A program made the translations under genes and the position numbers. The notes below the pieces were generated by a model, which searched no databases, was not told the origin of the DNA, and saw only the letters and a program-made list of their open reading frames with translations. From contig CAJPFI010000044.1 in NCBI GenBank assembly GCA_905339295.1, forward strand, positions 16,144 through 80,143: DNA of 64,000 bases. The letters are read 5' to 3'. The stretch comes from Burkholderiales bacterium. GTDB taxonomy: Bacteria; Pseudomonadota; Gammaproteobacteria; Burkholderiales; Casimicrobiaceae. Of this stretch, positions 49,663 through 59,046 are shown piece by piece (the stretch's first letter is position 1; each line of letters begins with the position of its first letter).

Positions 49663-51126
49663 ATGCCCGACCGCCCCGCCTGCCCGCTGACGACCAGCAA
49701 CGGCGCTCCCGTCGCCGACGACGACAACAGCCTCACCGCCGGGCCGCGAGGGCCCGTCACGTTCGACAGCTGGCGCACGTTCGAGAAGCTCGCCCACTTC
49801 AACCGCGAGCGCATCCCCGAGCGGGTCGTCCATGCGCGCGGCACCGGCGCCTACGGCACGTTCACATCGACGCGCGACCTGTCGGACCTCACGATCGCGC
49901 CGTTCCTCCGCGGCCACGGCAGGACGACCGAGGTGTTCGCGCGCTTCTCGACCGTGGGCGGCGGCCAGGACTCGTCCGATTTCGCCCGCGACCCGCGCGG
50001 CTTCGCCGTCAAGTTCTACACGAGCGAGGGCAACTTCGACATGGTCGGCAACAACACGCCGGTGTTCTTCCTGCGCGACCCGTCCAAGTTTCCCGACTTC
50101 ATCCACTCGCAGAAGAAGAACCCGGCCACCAACCTGCCCGACCCCGCTGCGGCCTACGAGTTCTGGGCGAACCACCCGGCGTCGCTGCACCAGGTGACGA
50201 TCCTGATGTCGGATCGCGGCATCCCGGCCTCGTACCGTCACATGCACGGCTTCTCGTCGCACACGCTCTCGATGTGGAACGCGACGGGCGAGCGCGTCTG
50301 GGTCAAGTGGCACTTCAAGACGCTGCAGGGGATCCGGAACCTGACGGCCGCCGAAGCCGCGGAGCGGCCGCCGTTCGGCGCACACAAGGACCTGGTCGAG
50401 GCCATCGCGCGCGGCGAGGCACCGGCGTGGAGCGTCAAGCTCCAGGTGATGACGGCCGCGCAGGCGAAGACCTGCCGGATCCATCCGTTCGACCTCACCA
50501 AGGTGTGGCCGCACGCCGACTTCCCGCTGGTCGAGATCGGCCGCATGGCGCTGGACCGCAACGTCGAGAACTATTTCGCCGAGACCGAGCAGGCGGCGTT
50601 CTCGCCGGCGAACCTCGTGCCGGGCCTCGGCGCCTCGCCCGACAAGATGCTGCAGGGACGGCTCCTCGCGTACGGCGACGCGCACCGCTACCGCGTCGGC
50701 GCGAACGCGAACCAGCTGCCGGTCAACGCGCCGCGATGCCCGGTTCACCACTACCAGCGCGACGGCGCGATGGCCGGCATGCCGCCGGCCCACGGAACGA
50801 CGAACAACCAGGGAGGCGGCGCGAACTTCTGGCCGAACGACCGTGCCGCGCAGGGCAGCCCCGCGCCGGTCGCCCGCGTGACCGAGCCGCCGCTGCCGCT
50901 CGAGAAGGATGCCGCCGTCGCGGCGTACGACAACGCCGACGAGGACAACTTCAGCCAGGCCGGCGCGCTCTACCGGCTGATGAGCGAGGACCAGAGGAAG
51001 CAGCTGGTCGCCAACATCGTCGCCGGACTCTCGCAGGCCGACGCGAGCATCCGGGCGAGGATGGTCCAGCAGTTCCGCGCGGCGGATCCGGACTACGGCG
51101 CGCGCGTCGAGAAGGGGCTCGGGTGA
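49663..51126 (+). CDS. katA: Catalase (monofunctional haem, clade 3)
   Basis: A 487-residue small-subunit catalase. The catalytic His (57) is in ERVVHARGTGAYG, the Asn in MVGNNTPVFF, and the proximal Tyr in RLLAYGDAHRYR. The substrate-access region and the NADPH-binding stretch are of normal length. It converts hydrogen peroxide to water and oxygen in the cytosol. AGGAG precedes the ATG. An OxyR-type site 70 bases upstream predicts peroxide induction. Confidence 0.97.
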   Translation: MPDRPACPLTTSNGAPVADDDNSLTAGPRGPVTFDSWRTFEKLAHFNRERIPERVVHARGTGAYGTFTSTRDLSDLTIAPFLRGHGRTTEVFARFSTVGGGQDSSDFARDPRGFAVKFYTSEGNFDMVGNNTPVFFLRDPSKFPDFIHSQKKNPATNLPDPAAAYEFWANHPASLHQVTILMSDRGIPASYRHMHGFSSHTLSMWNATGERVWVKWHFKTLQGIRNLTAAEAAERPPFGAHKDLVEAIARGEAPAWSVKLQVMTAAQAKTCRIHPFDLTKVWPHADFPLVEIGRMALDRNVENYFAETEQAAFSPANLVPGLGASPDKMLQGRLLAYGDAHRYRVGANANQLPVNAPRCPVHHYQRDGAMAGMPPAHGTTNNQGGGANFWPNDRAAQGSPAPVARVTEPPLPLEKDAAVAAYDNADEDNFSQAGALYRLMSEDQRKQLVANIVAGLSQADASIRARMVQQFRAADPDYGARVEKGLG

Positions 51127-51184
51127 GCCCGGGGGCCGGCTTCGATCCCGGCGGTGCCTGCCGGGATCGAGCCTGGCCCCGGGT

Positions 51185-51688
51185 TCAGAAGGCCCTCGCG
51201 AGCGGCGCGTCGAACTCGACGTCGACCTTCGCGCCACCCGACGCGGACTTGTCGATCACGAGCCTGCCGGCGATGCGCTTCGCGTCGCTGGCGGTCGCCG
51301 CGAACGCCGCCGGACGTTCGGTGCCCGAGTACTGGACGCGCTGGCCGTTCAGCGACACCCAGAAGTTGAGCCGCGGGCCGGCGTCGAAGTCGACCGTCAT
51401 CCCGTCCTCGACGAGCCCGCTCACGCAGGACATCGTCGCGCACGCCTCGAGCTTCGCACCGAGGTCGGTTGCCGACAGCACGACCATCCGGATCGCCGAG
51501 TTCGTCACGACATCGGTCCCGGTGACGAGCCACGCGTGCCGGATCGCCGCGCTGCGTCCGCCCTGCGTCACCGTGCCCTTCGCCGGCTCCGCCCGGGACG
51601 GTGTCACGGCGAACGTCGCCGCCAATGCGAGCGCCAGCACCGCGGGCGCGAACCGCGACGGCCGGGCGCGAGGCTTCGTTCGATTCAT
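51185..51688 (-). CDS. Exported protein of unknown function
   Basis: A 167-residue protein with a clear signal peptide (residues 1-33, ending PSRAEP). The mature part is beta-rich: AWLVTGTDVVTNSAIRMVVL, TVDFDAGPRLNFWVSLNGQR, RLVIDKSASGGAKVDVEF. AAGGAG precedes the ATG at 51688. Two cysteines (ACATMSC) could form a disulfide. It lies 24 bases after the TPR gene on the same strand, so the two are probably one operon and act together in the periplasm (inference). Family not recognised. Confidence 0.72.
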   Translation of the reverse strand: MNRTKPRARPSRFAPAVLALALAATFAVTPSRAEPAKGTVTQGGRSAAIRHAWLVTGTDVVTNSAIRMVVLSATDLGAKLEACATMSCVSGLVEDGMTVDFDAGPRLNFWVSLNGQRVQYSGTERPAAFAATASDAKRIAGRLVIDKSASGGAKVDVEFDAPLARAF

Positions 51689-51712
51689 GCATTGGCTCCT
51701 TCGGGCGGCGGA

Positions 51713-53518
51713 TCACAGCCGGGCGAGGTCCGGGCCGGCGCGCGGTCCGGACCACGCCTTCGCGTAGGCGCTGCGCGCCGCCCTCTCGCCTTTCGCGTCG
51801 CCCTTGCGCTTGTACACCTCGGCAAGGCCGGCGAGCGCGAACGCGCTGCCGCGCTGGCGCGCGAGCGCCCCGCGGAACGCCTTCTCGGCATCGTCGAGCC
51901 TGCCCTGGCGCAGCAGCACGCTGCCCAGCGACTGGCGCACCGGGTAGTACCAGTACGGCGGCTCCATGTAGGCGAGCGTGTCCTCGACGAAGATCGCGTC
52001 CTCGTAGGCCGCCGCCGCGGCGGCGAGGTCGCCCGACGCGTCGGCGACCCGGCCCGCCGCGACGAGGCGCGCGGTCTGCATGATCTCCTTCGCCGGCACC
52101 TGCCAGTCGGCGAACGCCTTGAAGTCGGTGGACGCCTCGAGCGCCGCGATCGCGGCGATCTCGCGCTTCGCGCTGTCCGCGTCCTTGCGTTCCGCGTGCG
52201 CCACCGCACGCGCATAGTGGTACATCGTCCTCACGAGCGCGAGGTCGTCCGGCGGCGCGGGCAGCCCGAGGATCGCCTCGGGCGGCGAGAACTGCGCGTG
52301 CGTCGTGTAGGGCGCGGCCTTGATCGGCTGCATGATCGGGAACGCCTTGACCAGGTCGACCGGGATCGCGCCGTCGAGCTTGTCCGCCGCCTCGATCGCG
52401 GTCTTCCCGTCGCCGCCCACCTGCGCCGACACCATCACGAAGTGGATGTTGTGCGGGTAGTAGGCCGACTTGTAGAGCGGGTCCGACGGCGAGGTCCGGA
52501 AATAGCCCTCGTCGACGGCGATCGCGCGCTTGTTCACGGCCAGCGACTCGCGGTACATCCCGATGCGGTAGTAGATGTGCGCCGGCATGTGCACGATATG
52601 GCCCGCGCCGGGCATCAGCGCGCCGAGCCGGTTCGCGTGCGGCAGCGCGCGCTCGGGCGTCGCGGAGGCCTCGACCGCGTGGATGTAGAGATGGATCGCG
52701 CCCGGGTGCGACGGATTGCGCTTCAGCACCCGCTCGAGCGTGCGGACGATGTACGCGCCGCGCCCCTTGGGCCTGCCGCCGCCGGCTTCCCAGTAGTCCC
52801 AGGGCTGCGTGTCCATCGCCGCCTCGGCCGCGAGCGTCGCGATCGTGTCGTCGGCCGGGTAGCGCGTGGCGACGGCCTGCATCGCGTCGGCGTACGCGGC
52901 GTCGAGCGCGGCACGGTCCGCCGACGCGTCCGCGGAGTAGCGCTTCTCCAGAGCCTCGATCAGCGCGCGCTCGCGCGGCGTCGCCATGCCCTTGAGCGCG
53001 ACCGCCCGCCCGAGCGCGGCAAGCGCCGGCGCATTGGCTTCCGGCGCCATCGGCACGTTGATGTTGGGACCGAGGATCAGCGCTTCGCCCCACCAGCACA
53101 TCGCGCACCCGGGATCGAGAGCCTGCGCCGCGCGGAATGCGCGCTGCGCCTCCGCGTGGTTGAAGCCGAAGGCGAGCCGCACGCCCTGGTTCACGTAGGC
53201 CTGCGCGCGCGGGCTCGTCGTGCTCACCGCGAACGCGAGCCTGCCGAGATTGGCGTAGAGCGGCGGCGAACCCTCCGCCGCCTTCATCGGCGCGGGCGTG
53301 AAGGGCGCGGTCTCGGTCTTCGCGAGGACGAGCGCTCGCAGCACGGCCGGCGCCCCGGCGGCGGCCGGGCCGCACAGCGCGCCGGGATCGTCGAGCAGCG
53401 GATCGAAGGCGCCGTTGCCGGAATCGGCCGGGCCGGTCGCGAGAAGCGCGCCCGCGGCGAGTCCGCACGCGGCAAGCGCGAGCGCGACGCGGCGACGGGG
53501 AAAGGCTGTCCGTGTCAT
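51713..53518 (-). CDS. Exported TPR-repeat protein with conserved His motifs
   Basis: A 601-residue protein with an N-terminal hydrophobic leader (about 8-28). TPR-like helices run through the chain (FGFNHAEAQRAFRAAQALDP near 120; the end QGRLDDAEKAFRGALARQRG and FALAGLAEVYKRKGDAKGER). The middle carries a conserved motif set, HLYIHAVEAS, HMPAHIYYRIGMY and YPHNIHFVMV, whose His residues could bind metal. Related large TPR proteins are widespread but uncharacterised. It heads a two-gene unit. Confidence 0.82.
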   Translation of the reverse strand: MTRTAFPRRRVALALAACGLAAGALLATGPADSGNGAFDPLLDDPGALCGPAAAGAPAVLRALVLAKTETAPFTPAPMKAAEGSPPLYANLGRLAFAVSTTSPRAQAYVNQGVRLAFGFNHAEAQRAFRAAQALDPGCAMCWWGEALILGPNINVPMAPEANAPALAALGRAVALKGMATPRERALIEALEKRYSADASADRAALDAAYADAMQAVATRYPADDTIATLAAEAAMDTQPWDYWEAGGGRPKGRGAYIVRTLERVLKRNPSHPGAIHLYIHAVEASATPERALPHANRLGALMPGAGHIVHMPAHIYYRIGMYRESLAVNKRAIAVDEGYFRTSPSDPLYKSAYYPHNIHFVMVSAQVGGDGKTAIEAADKLDGAIPVDLVKAFPIMQPIKAAPYTTHAQFSPPEAILGLPAPPDDLALVRTMYHYARAVAHAERKDADSAKREIAAIAALEASTDFKAFADWQVPAKEIMQTARLVAAGRVADASGDLAAAAAAYEDAIFVEDTLAYMEPPYWYYPVRQSLGSVLLRQGRLDDAEKAFRGALARQRGSAFALAGLAEVYKRKGDAKGERAARSAYAKAWSGPRAGPDLARL

Positions 53519-53702
53519 CGTGGCCTCCGTGTCGGGGATGCGCGATGCCCGCGCCGCGACCGCCGGGTCGGATCACGACCGCCGTGGCATTCGGCGCGTG
53601 CGGCGCAAATCGTGGACCCGTCGCGCGGCGCGCGCAAGTCCGCGCGGCCGGTTTGTCGAATAGTCGCATTCACCGGCGCCGCGCGTCGCCGCGGGCGCGG
53701 CC

Positions 53703-54461
53703 TCAGCGCTTGACGCGACGCACGATCGCGGTGCCCGACTTGTCCGGGATGCGAACGATGCTCTCGGGCTTGTCGGCGAAGAAGCCGTCGACCGCCTCGG
53801 CGATCCCGGGCCACGCGCCGCTGCCGTAGTCGTGCAGGATCATGAATCCCCCCGGCGCCATCCGCGGATAGAAGAAGGCGAGGGCGTCGGCCGTCGGCTT
53901 GCGGAGGTCGGCGTCCAGGTGGACGAGCGCGAACCTCTCGCCGTCCGGGACGGCCGCGGCGGTGGCCGGGAAATGCCCCTTGCACGGCCGCACGCGCTCC
54001 GACGCGCCGATGTGGCGCATCACCCGCTCGAGCGACGTGTCGTCGAACCGGAATCCCCCCGACGCGCCACCCCGCTCGTGCGCGAGGTCGCGCTCGTCGA
54101 AGCCCTCGAACGTATCGAACAGCCACAGCGTGCGGTCCGGCAGCAGCGCGTGCAGGAGCTTCGCCGTCGTGCCCTGGTAGACGCCGAGCTCGGCCAGGCT
54201 GCCCGCGATGCCCTCCACGTCGACGAGCCGCGCGTTCTCGAGGAACATCACGAGCCGCGCGAGGTCGGCGCGGTCGTTGCGCGGATTCTGCGCGACCCAG
54301 AGCTCGCGCCATCGCGCGAAGTCGAACGAGGTCTTCGCGATCCATTCCGGCAGGTGCTGGACCGCGTAGCTCCCCGACGCGTCGGCGAGCGCGACGCCGC
54401 CGCGCTTCACCAGCGAGCGCAGCACCCTGCGGGTCGCCCCGCGCCTGCCCGGACCCTTCAC
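53703..54461 (-). CDS. TylF/MycF-type O-methyltransferase
   Basis: A 252-residue SAM-dependent methyltransferase of the macrocin-O-methyltransferase type. LAELGVYQGTTAKLLHALLP is the SAM motif I, LWLFDTFEGFDERDL is typical of TylF, VHLDADLRKPTADALAFF has the metal-binding acidic pair, and FMILHDYGSG follows. In non-antibiotic producers these enzymes commonly methylate surface sugars. It is followed downstream by the TPR gene and preceded by a spermidine-synthase-like gene on the same strand. Confidence 0.9.
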   Translation of the reverse strand: MKGPGRRGATRRVLRSLVKRGGVALADASGSYAVQHLPEWIAKTSFDFARWRELWVAQNPRNDRADLARLVMFLENARLVDVEGIAGSLAELGVYQGTTAKLLHALLPDRTLWLFDTFEGFDERDLAHERGGASGGFRFDDTSLERVMRHIGASERVRPCKGHFPATAAAVPDGERFALVHLDADLRKPTADALAFFYPRMAPGGFMILHDYGSGAWPGIAEAVDGFFADKPESIVRIPDKSGTAIVRRVKR

Positions 54462-54576
54462 CGACGACCTCGCCCGCGCGATGACCCGGGCGAGTGCAGC
54501 CGGAGGACGGCCGCCCGGCGACGCCGCGACGCGCGCGGGTCGCCTCCGCGCGCGATGCCGGGCGCATCCGAGGCGT

Positions 54577-55323
54577 TCACGCCCGTGCCGCGAGCGCCTG
54601 TGCGCCGTCGATGCGCGTCACCGTCGGGCGCAGGTCGAGACCGGTCGAGCGCTTAAGCGACAGCGCGGAGGCGGACCATTCGCGCGGGTCGAGCGCGGGA
54701 CCGCCGTCGCGCCAGGCGAGCGCGATCGTGTTTCCGCTCGCGCAGGCGGGCAGCACCATCACGCGGTCGCCATGCGCCTCGCGCAGCCGCGCGACCGACG
54801 CGCCCACGCCGCGCGAGCGCGACAGGAGGTTGACGGCGACGAATCCGCCGGGCGCGAGGCGCTCGCGGCACGCGGCGTGAAACGCGGCCGACTCGAGCCT
54901 TCCCGCGCTGCCGCGCGCGTCGAAACCGTCCACGAGCACGAGATCGAAGGTCTCCCGCAACGCCGGGACGCGCGCGGCCGCGTCGCCGACGACGATGCGA
55001 ACGCGGCCGCGATCCTCGGGGAGCTTGAACGACCGGTACGCCGTCGCGATCACGCGCTCGTCGATCTCCACGGCGGTGAATCGCGCGCCGGGCCGGTGGC
55101 GGTAGAGGAAGCGCAGCTGCGACGCGGCGCCCAGCCCCACGAGCAGCACCTCGCGCGGCCAGTCCGGTTCGGGCCGGAGCACGAGCGGCGCCATCATGAC
55201 GCGCGTGTAGTCGAGCTCCAGCGCCCACGGGCGCTGCAGGCGCATCGCTCCCTGGATCCAGCGCGAGCCGAAATGCAGGTAGCGCACGCCCGACCGCTCG
55301 CTGATCACGATGCTCGCGCGCAT
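54577..55323 (-). CDS. Spermidine-synthase-like methyltransferase-fold protein
   Basis: A 248-residue Rossmann protein. VLLVGLGAASQLRFLYRHRP is the glycine-rich nucleotide site; FTAVEIDERVIATAYRSF and VVGDAAARV resemble the decarboxylated-SAM site; LVLVDGFDARGSAGRL replaces the polyamine-synthase catalytic loop. So it belongs to the spermine/spermidine synthase superfamily, but substrate is not certain. It stands between the O-methyltransferase and thioredoxin genes on the same strand. Confidence 0.85.
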   Translation of the reverse strand: MRASIVISERSGVRYLHFGSRWIQGAMRLQRPWALELDYTRVMMAPLVLRPEPDWPREVLLVGLGAASQLRFLYRHRPGARFTAVEIDERVIATAYRSFKLPEDRGRVRIVVGDAAARVPALRETFDLVLVDGFDARGSAGRLESAAFHAACRERLAPGGFVAVNLLSRSRGVGASVARLREAHGDRVMVLPACASGNTIALAWRDGGPALDPREWSASALSLKRSTGLDLRPTVTRIDGAQALAARA

Positions 55324-55386
55324 GCGTCCGGTCCGCGCGCGCGTCGCGTCACGCTGCCGGACGGACGCGCGGCGGCCGCACGCCGG

Positions 55387-55716
55387 TCAGCCGACCGGCG
55401 CGTCCAGGTGCCGGCCGACGAACTCGAGCATCTGCGAGCGGGACAACGCGCCGACCGCGCCCTCGACCGCCTTGCCCTCCTTGAACACGACCAGCGTCGG
55501 GATGCTGCGCACGCCCAGCGCGCCGGGGATCTCGCCATTCTCGTCGACGTTCATCTTGACGATCTTGAGGCGACCCGCGAGCTCGGCGTCGAGCTGTTCC
55601 AGCACCGGGGCGACGGTGCGGCAGGGGCCGCACCACGGCGCCCAGAAGTCGACGAGGACCGGGAGGTCCGCCTCGAGCACGTCGGTCCTGAAGCTGGCAT
55701 CGGTGATGTTCTGCAT
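55387..55716 (-). CDS. trxA: Thioredoxin
   Basis: A 109-residue classical thioredoxin. FWAPWCGPCRTVAP carries the WCGPC active site; KMNVDENGEIPGALGVRSIP includes the cis-Pro loop. It has no signal peptide, so it is cytosolic and depends on thioredoxin reductase. GGAGAA precedes the ATG, and an AT-rich stretch upstream (55733-55745) may hold its promoter. Confidence 0.96.
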   Translation of the reverse strand: MQNITDASFRTDVLEADLPVLVDFWAPWCGPCRTVAPVLEQLDAELAGRLKIVKMNVDENGEIPGALGVRSIPTLVVFKEGKAVEGAVGALSRSQMLEFVGRHLDAPVG

Positions 55717-55855
55717 CGAGTTCTCCGTTTTTTGCTATTTTCCCACAGTCGGGCCGCCGCCCGCGGAGTTCAAGCCTCGTCCTGCGGCGAGCCGGCGATC
55801 CCTCGCCGCGGCCTGGGCGACGGGGGATCCTGGTGATGCGTCGCCGCGGCGCCTG

Positions 55856-55888
55856 TCCCGTCCCCGTCCCCGTCCCCGTCCCCGTCCG
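55856..55888. repeat. Hexanucleotide tandem repeat TCCCCG
   Basis: Four perfect TCCCCG units (55861-55884) flanked by partial copies, in a C-rich tract between trxA and the citE-like gene. A slippage-prone repeat of this kind can vary in length between strains. It lies about 75 bases before the GTG start. Confidence 0.85.
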
Positions 55889-55963
55889 CGCCCCCGCCCC
55901 CGGTCCGCGCCCCCGCGCCCCGATCGTCACGCTCCTGCTCCCGTCGACCGCTCCCGGCCCGCC

Positions 55964-56860
55964 GTGCTGCCCTCCCGACTCTGCCGCTCCTGGCTGTTCG
56001 TTCCCGGCGGCGACGAGGACGCGCTCGCGGCCGCGCCGGCCTCCGGCGCCGACGTGCTGATCCAGGAGCTCGAGGACTTCACGCCTCCCGCGCATCGGGC
56101 CCGGGCCCGCCGGATCGCGCCCGACGTCTACCGCGCATGGCGCGCGACCGGTGCCGTCGTGGCGGTCAGGGTCAATCCGCTCGATGGCGGCGGCATCGAC
56201 GACCTCGCGGCGGTGATGCGCGGTGCCCCCGACATCGTCGCGCTTCCCAAGGTCGCGGAGCCCGGGCACGTGGCAAGGCTCGACCGCGAAGTCGCGCGCG
56301 TCGAGCACGATCTCGGCCTGCGCGCCGGGTCGACGCGATTGCTGCCCAACGTCGAGCTCGCGCGCGGCCTCGTTCAGGCGGTCGCGATCGCGCAGGCGAG
56401 CCCGCGCGTCGACGCGTGCCTGCTCGCGTCCGAGGACCTCGCCGCCGACCTGGGCGCCGAGCGCGGACGCGACGGCCTCGAGCTCGCCTACCCGCGGCAG
56501 CGCTTTCTCGTCGACTGCGTCGCGGCCGGCGTCGTCGCGGTCGACGCGCCGTACACGTGGTGCGACGCCGAAGGCGTCGAGCGCGACGCGCGCTGGGCGC
56601 GCCGCCTGGGCTACCGTGCGAAGAGCCTCGTCGATCCCGCGCACGCGGCGATCGTGAACGGCGTGATGACGCCGTCGGCCGGCGAGGTCGCGCAGGCTCG
56701 GCGCGTGGTCGCCGCGTTCGAGGCGGCGCGGGCGCGCGGCGAGTCGCGCGCCCTGCTCGACGGCTCGCTCGTCGAGGTGCCGGCGTGGCTGAACGCGCGA
56801 GCGCTGGTCGCGCGCGCCGAGGAGCTCGCGCGGGCCCACGGTGATCCCGGGGCGCGATGA
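55964..56860 (+). CDS. HpcH/HpaI aldolase / citrate lyase beta-subunit-like protein
   Basis: A 298-residue TIM-barrel lyase of the CitE family. CRSWLFVPGGDEDALAAAPA opens it; ADVLIQELEDFTPP carries the first acidic ligand; VVAVRVNPLDGGGIDDL the Arg; ACLLASEDLAADLGAERGRD the second. Members cleave or form C-C bonds of malyl- or citramalyl-CoA-like compounds. The GTG at 55964 is chosen because no ATG fits; the frame upstream encodes a Pro/Arg repeat. It overlaps the next ATG by four bases. Confidence 0.85.
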   Translation: MLPSRLCRSWLFVPGGDEDALAAAPASGADVLIQELEDFTPPAHRARARRIAPDVYRAWRATGAVVAVRVNPLDGGGIDDLAAVMRGAPDIVALPKVAEPGHVARLDREVARVEHDLGLRAGSTRLLPNVELARGLVQAVAIAQASPRVDACLLASEDLAADLGAERGRDGLELAYPRQRFLVDCVAAGVVAVDAPYTWCDAEGVERDARWARRLGYRAKSLVDPAHAAIVNGVMTPSAGEVAQARRVVAAFEAARARGESRALLDGSLVEVPAWLNARALVARAEELARAHGDPGAR

Positions 56861-57765
56861 ACGGGGGCAAGCGCTGCCTGGTCATCGTGCGCGCCGGCGA
56901 CGCGTCGCGGCACCCCGGCTGGATCGATCCGTCGCGGCCGCGCACATTCGATCTCGTCGTGAGCTATTACGGCCGCGATCCGGATCGCTGGCGCGGCGGG
57001 CCGTTCCGATGCCTCGACGACGTCGGGCAGAAGTACCACGGCCTGCAGGCGATGCTCAGGCGCGAATCGTTCTGGCGCGACTACGACTGGATCTGGCTGC
57101 CCGACGACGACCTGGCGACCGAGCAGGACGAGATCGACCACCTGTTCGCGATCGCCGGGGCGCTGAGACTGGATCTCGTGCAGCCGGCGCTCGACTGGCA
57201 CAGCCACTACGGACTCGCCATCGTCCTGCAGTCGCGAACGATGAGCGTGCGCTTCACCGACATGGTCGAGATCATGGCGCCGTGCTTCTCGCGCGCCTTC
57301 CTCGAGCGTTGCCTGTCCACGTTCGACGCGAATCTCTCGGGCTGGGGCCTGTCGTACGTCTGGCCGCACCTGCTCGGCGCCGGGCTGCGCCGCTGCGGCA
57401 TCCTCGACGAGGTGACCGTGACGCACACGAGGCCGATGGGCGGGCCGTCGTACGACCGTCTGCGCGCCCAGGGGAGCGATCCGCGCGTCGAGCGCATCTC
57501 GGTGATGCGACGCTACGGACTGGATTCGCGCGCGCCCCCGAGGAGTCTCGGCGCGATCGAGCGCACCGGCCGCTTCCTCGATCTCTCGCGCGAGGGCGAT
57601 GCGGCGCGCTTCGCGGAGCAATTGCAGCACGACGTCGATGCATTCCGGGCCGAACGCCCCGGCATCGAGGCGACGTCGCTCGGGCGGCGCGGGCCGGTCC
57701 CTCTTCCCCGATCGCTGGGGATCGATCGACTGCGCGAGATCGCGCGGGCGATTCCCTTCGCCTGA
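56857..57765 (+). CDS. DUF707 family protein (paralog A)
   Basis: A 302-residue protein. RCLVIVRAGDASRHPGWIDP, FDLVVSYYGRDPDRW and WIWLPDDDLATEQDEIDHLF match DUF707, which resembles a glycosyltransferase-A fold with an acidic DDD metal motif. The family is sometimes mislabelled after a plant lysine-catabolism transcript. It overlaps the citE-like gene by four bases (ATGA) and is followed by glf, so a role in sugar transfer to a surface glycan is likely (inference). Confidence 0.85.
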   Translation: MNGGKRCLVIVRAGDASRHPGWIDPSRPRTFDLVVSYYGRDPDRWRGGPFRCLDDVGQKYHGLQAMLRRESFWRDYDWIWLPDDDLATEQDEIDHLFAIAGALRLDLVQPALDWHSHYGLAIVLQSRTMSVRFTDMVEIMAPCFSRAFLERCLSTFDANLSGWGLSYVWPHLLGAGLRRCGILDEVTVTHTRPMGGPSYDRLRAQGSDPRVERISVMRRYGLDSRAPPRSLGAIERTGRFLDLSREGDAARFAEQLQHDVDAFRAERPGIEATSLGRRGPVPLPRSLGIDRLREIARAIPFA

Positions 57766-57846
57766 CGTGGATCCCCCGCGCGCCCGCGGCAGGATCCCGC
57801 CGGTCGCGGCCGCCCGGTCGCACGACCCCCGGCTCGGCGCGCCGCG

Positions 57847-58992
57847 ATGACGCTGCGCGTGGACGTGCTCGTCGTCGGCGCGGGATTCTCCGGCGCCACC
57901 GCCGCGCGGCTGATCGCCGAGGCCGGCTACCGCGTGCACGTGATCGACCGCCGCCCGCACGTCGGCGGCAACGCGTGGGACACGGTCGACCGGTGGGGCG
58001 TGCGCATCCATGCCTACGGCCCGCACCTGTTCCACGCGGAGTCCGGGCGGATCGTCGCGTTCCTGTCGCGCTTCACCGGTTGGACGCCCTACGAGCACCG
58101 CGTGCTCGCCAGCGTCGACGGCATGCTCGTGCCGGTTCCCGTGAACCGCACGACGATCAACCGCCTCTACGGACTGGACCTCGACGAGGCCGGCGCGGCC
58201 GCGTACCTCGAGCGCGTGCGCGAGAGGCGCGATCCCGAACTCACGAGCGAGGATGCCGTGCTGAACCGCGTCGGCCGCGACCTGTGCGAGCGCATCTTCC
58301 GCGGCTACACGCGCAAGCAATGGGGGCTCGACCTCTCCGAGCTCGACGCCTCGGTGGCGCGCAGGATCCCGGTGCGCACCAGCGACGACGACCGCTACTT
58401 CACCGACCGCCACCAGGCGCTGCCGTCGGAGGGCTACGCGCGGCTGTTCGAGCGCATGCTCGACCACCCCAACCTGTCGGTCGCGACCGGCTGCGGCTAC
58501 GAGGAGTGCCGCGGCGAGATCGTGCATCGCCACCTGGTCTACACCGGCGCGATCGACCGCTACTTCGGCGCCTGCCACGGGACGCTGCCCTACCGGTCGC
58601 TTTCGTTCGAGCTCGAGCACCTGGAGGACGTCGAGCGCTTCCAGCCGGTCGGGACGGTCAACTACCCGAACGAGCGCGCGTACACGCGCATCTCGGAGTT
58701 CAAGCACTTCACGCGCCAGCGACACCCGGGCACGACGATCGTGCGCGAGTACGCGCAGGCGAACGGCGAGCCGTACTACCCGATCCCGCGGCCCGCGAAC
58801 GACGCGCTGTACCGGCGCTACCGCGACCTCGCCGACGGGCTGCCCGACGTCACGTTCGTCGGCCGCCTCGCGCAATACCGCTACTACAACATGGACCAGG
58901 CGGTGGGGGCCGCGATGACGGCGGCGGCGCGCGTGGTCGAGACGCTCTCGGCGGGACGCCGGCGCGTCCCCGGCGGGCCGTTCGGCGCGTGA
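57847..58992 (+). CDS. glf: UDP-galactopyranose mutase
   Basis: A 381-residue flavoenzyme converting UDP-galactopyranose to UDP-galactofuranose. VLVVGAGFSGATAARLIAEA is the FAD fold; HVGGNAWD, GPHLFHAESG, GYTRKQWGLDLSEL, VNYPNERAYTRISEFKHFT and the end RLAQYRYYNMDQAVGAAM are diagnostic. Its presence shows that galactofuranose is used in some surface polymer. It is the last gene of the citE-DUF707-glf string and is convergent with the second DUF707 gene. Confidence 0.95.
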   Translation: MTLRVDVLVVGAGFSGATAARLIAEAGYRVHVIDRRPHVGGNAWDTVDRWGVRIHAYGPHLFHAESGRIVAFLSRFTGWTPYEHRVLASVDGMLVPVPVNRTTINRLYGLDLDEAGAAAYLERVRERRDPELTSEDAVLNRVGRDLCERIFRGYTRKQWGLDLSELDASVARRIPVRTSDDDRYFTDRHQALPSEGYARLFERMLDHPNLSVATGCGYEECRGEIVHRHLVYTGAIDRYFGACHGTLPYRSLSFELEHLEDVERFQPVGTVNYPNERAYTRISEFKHFTRQRHPGTTIVREYAQANGEPYYPIPRPANDALYRRYRDLADGLPDVTFVGRLAQYRYYNMDQAVGAAMTAAARVVETLSAGRRRVPGGPFGA

Positions 58993-59046
58993 CGCGCGGC
59001 CATCGCCTCGCGCGTCGGAGGCGGGTCGCACGAACCCGCGGCGCGC

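Noticed and set aside
55856..55888. CRISPR or origin iterons
   Set aside because: It is a simple six-base tandem repeat without spacers, DnaA boxes or replication genes.
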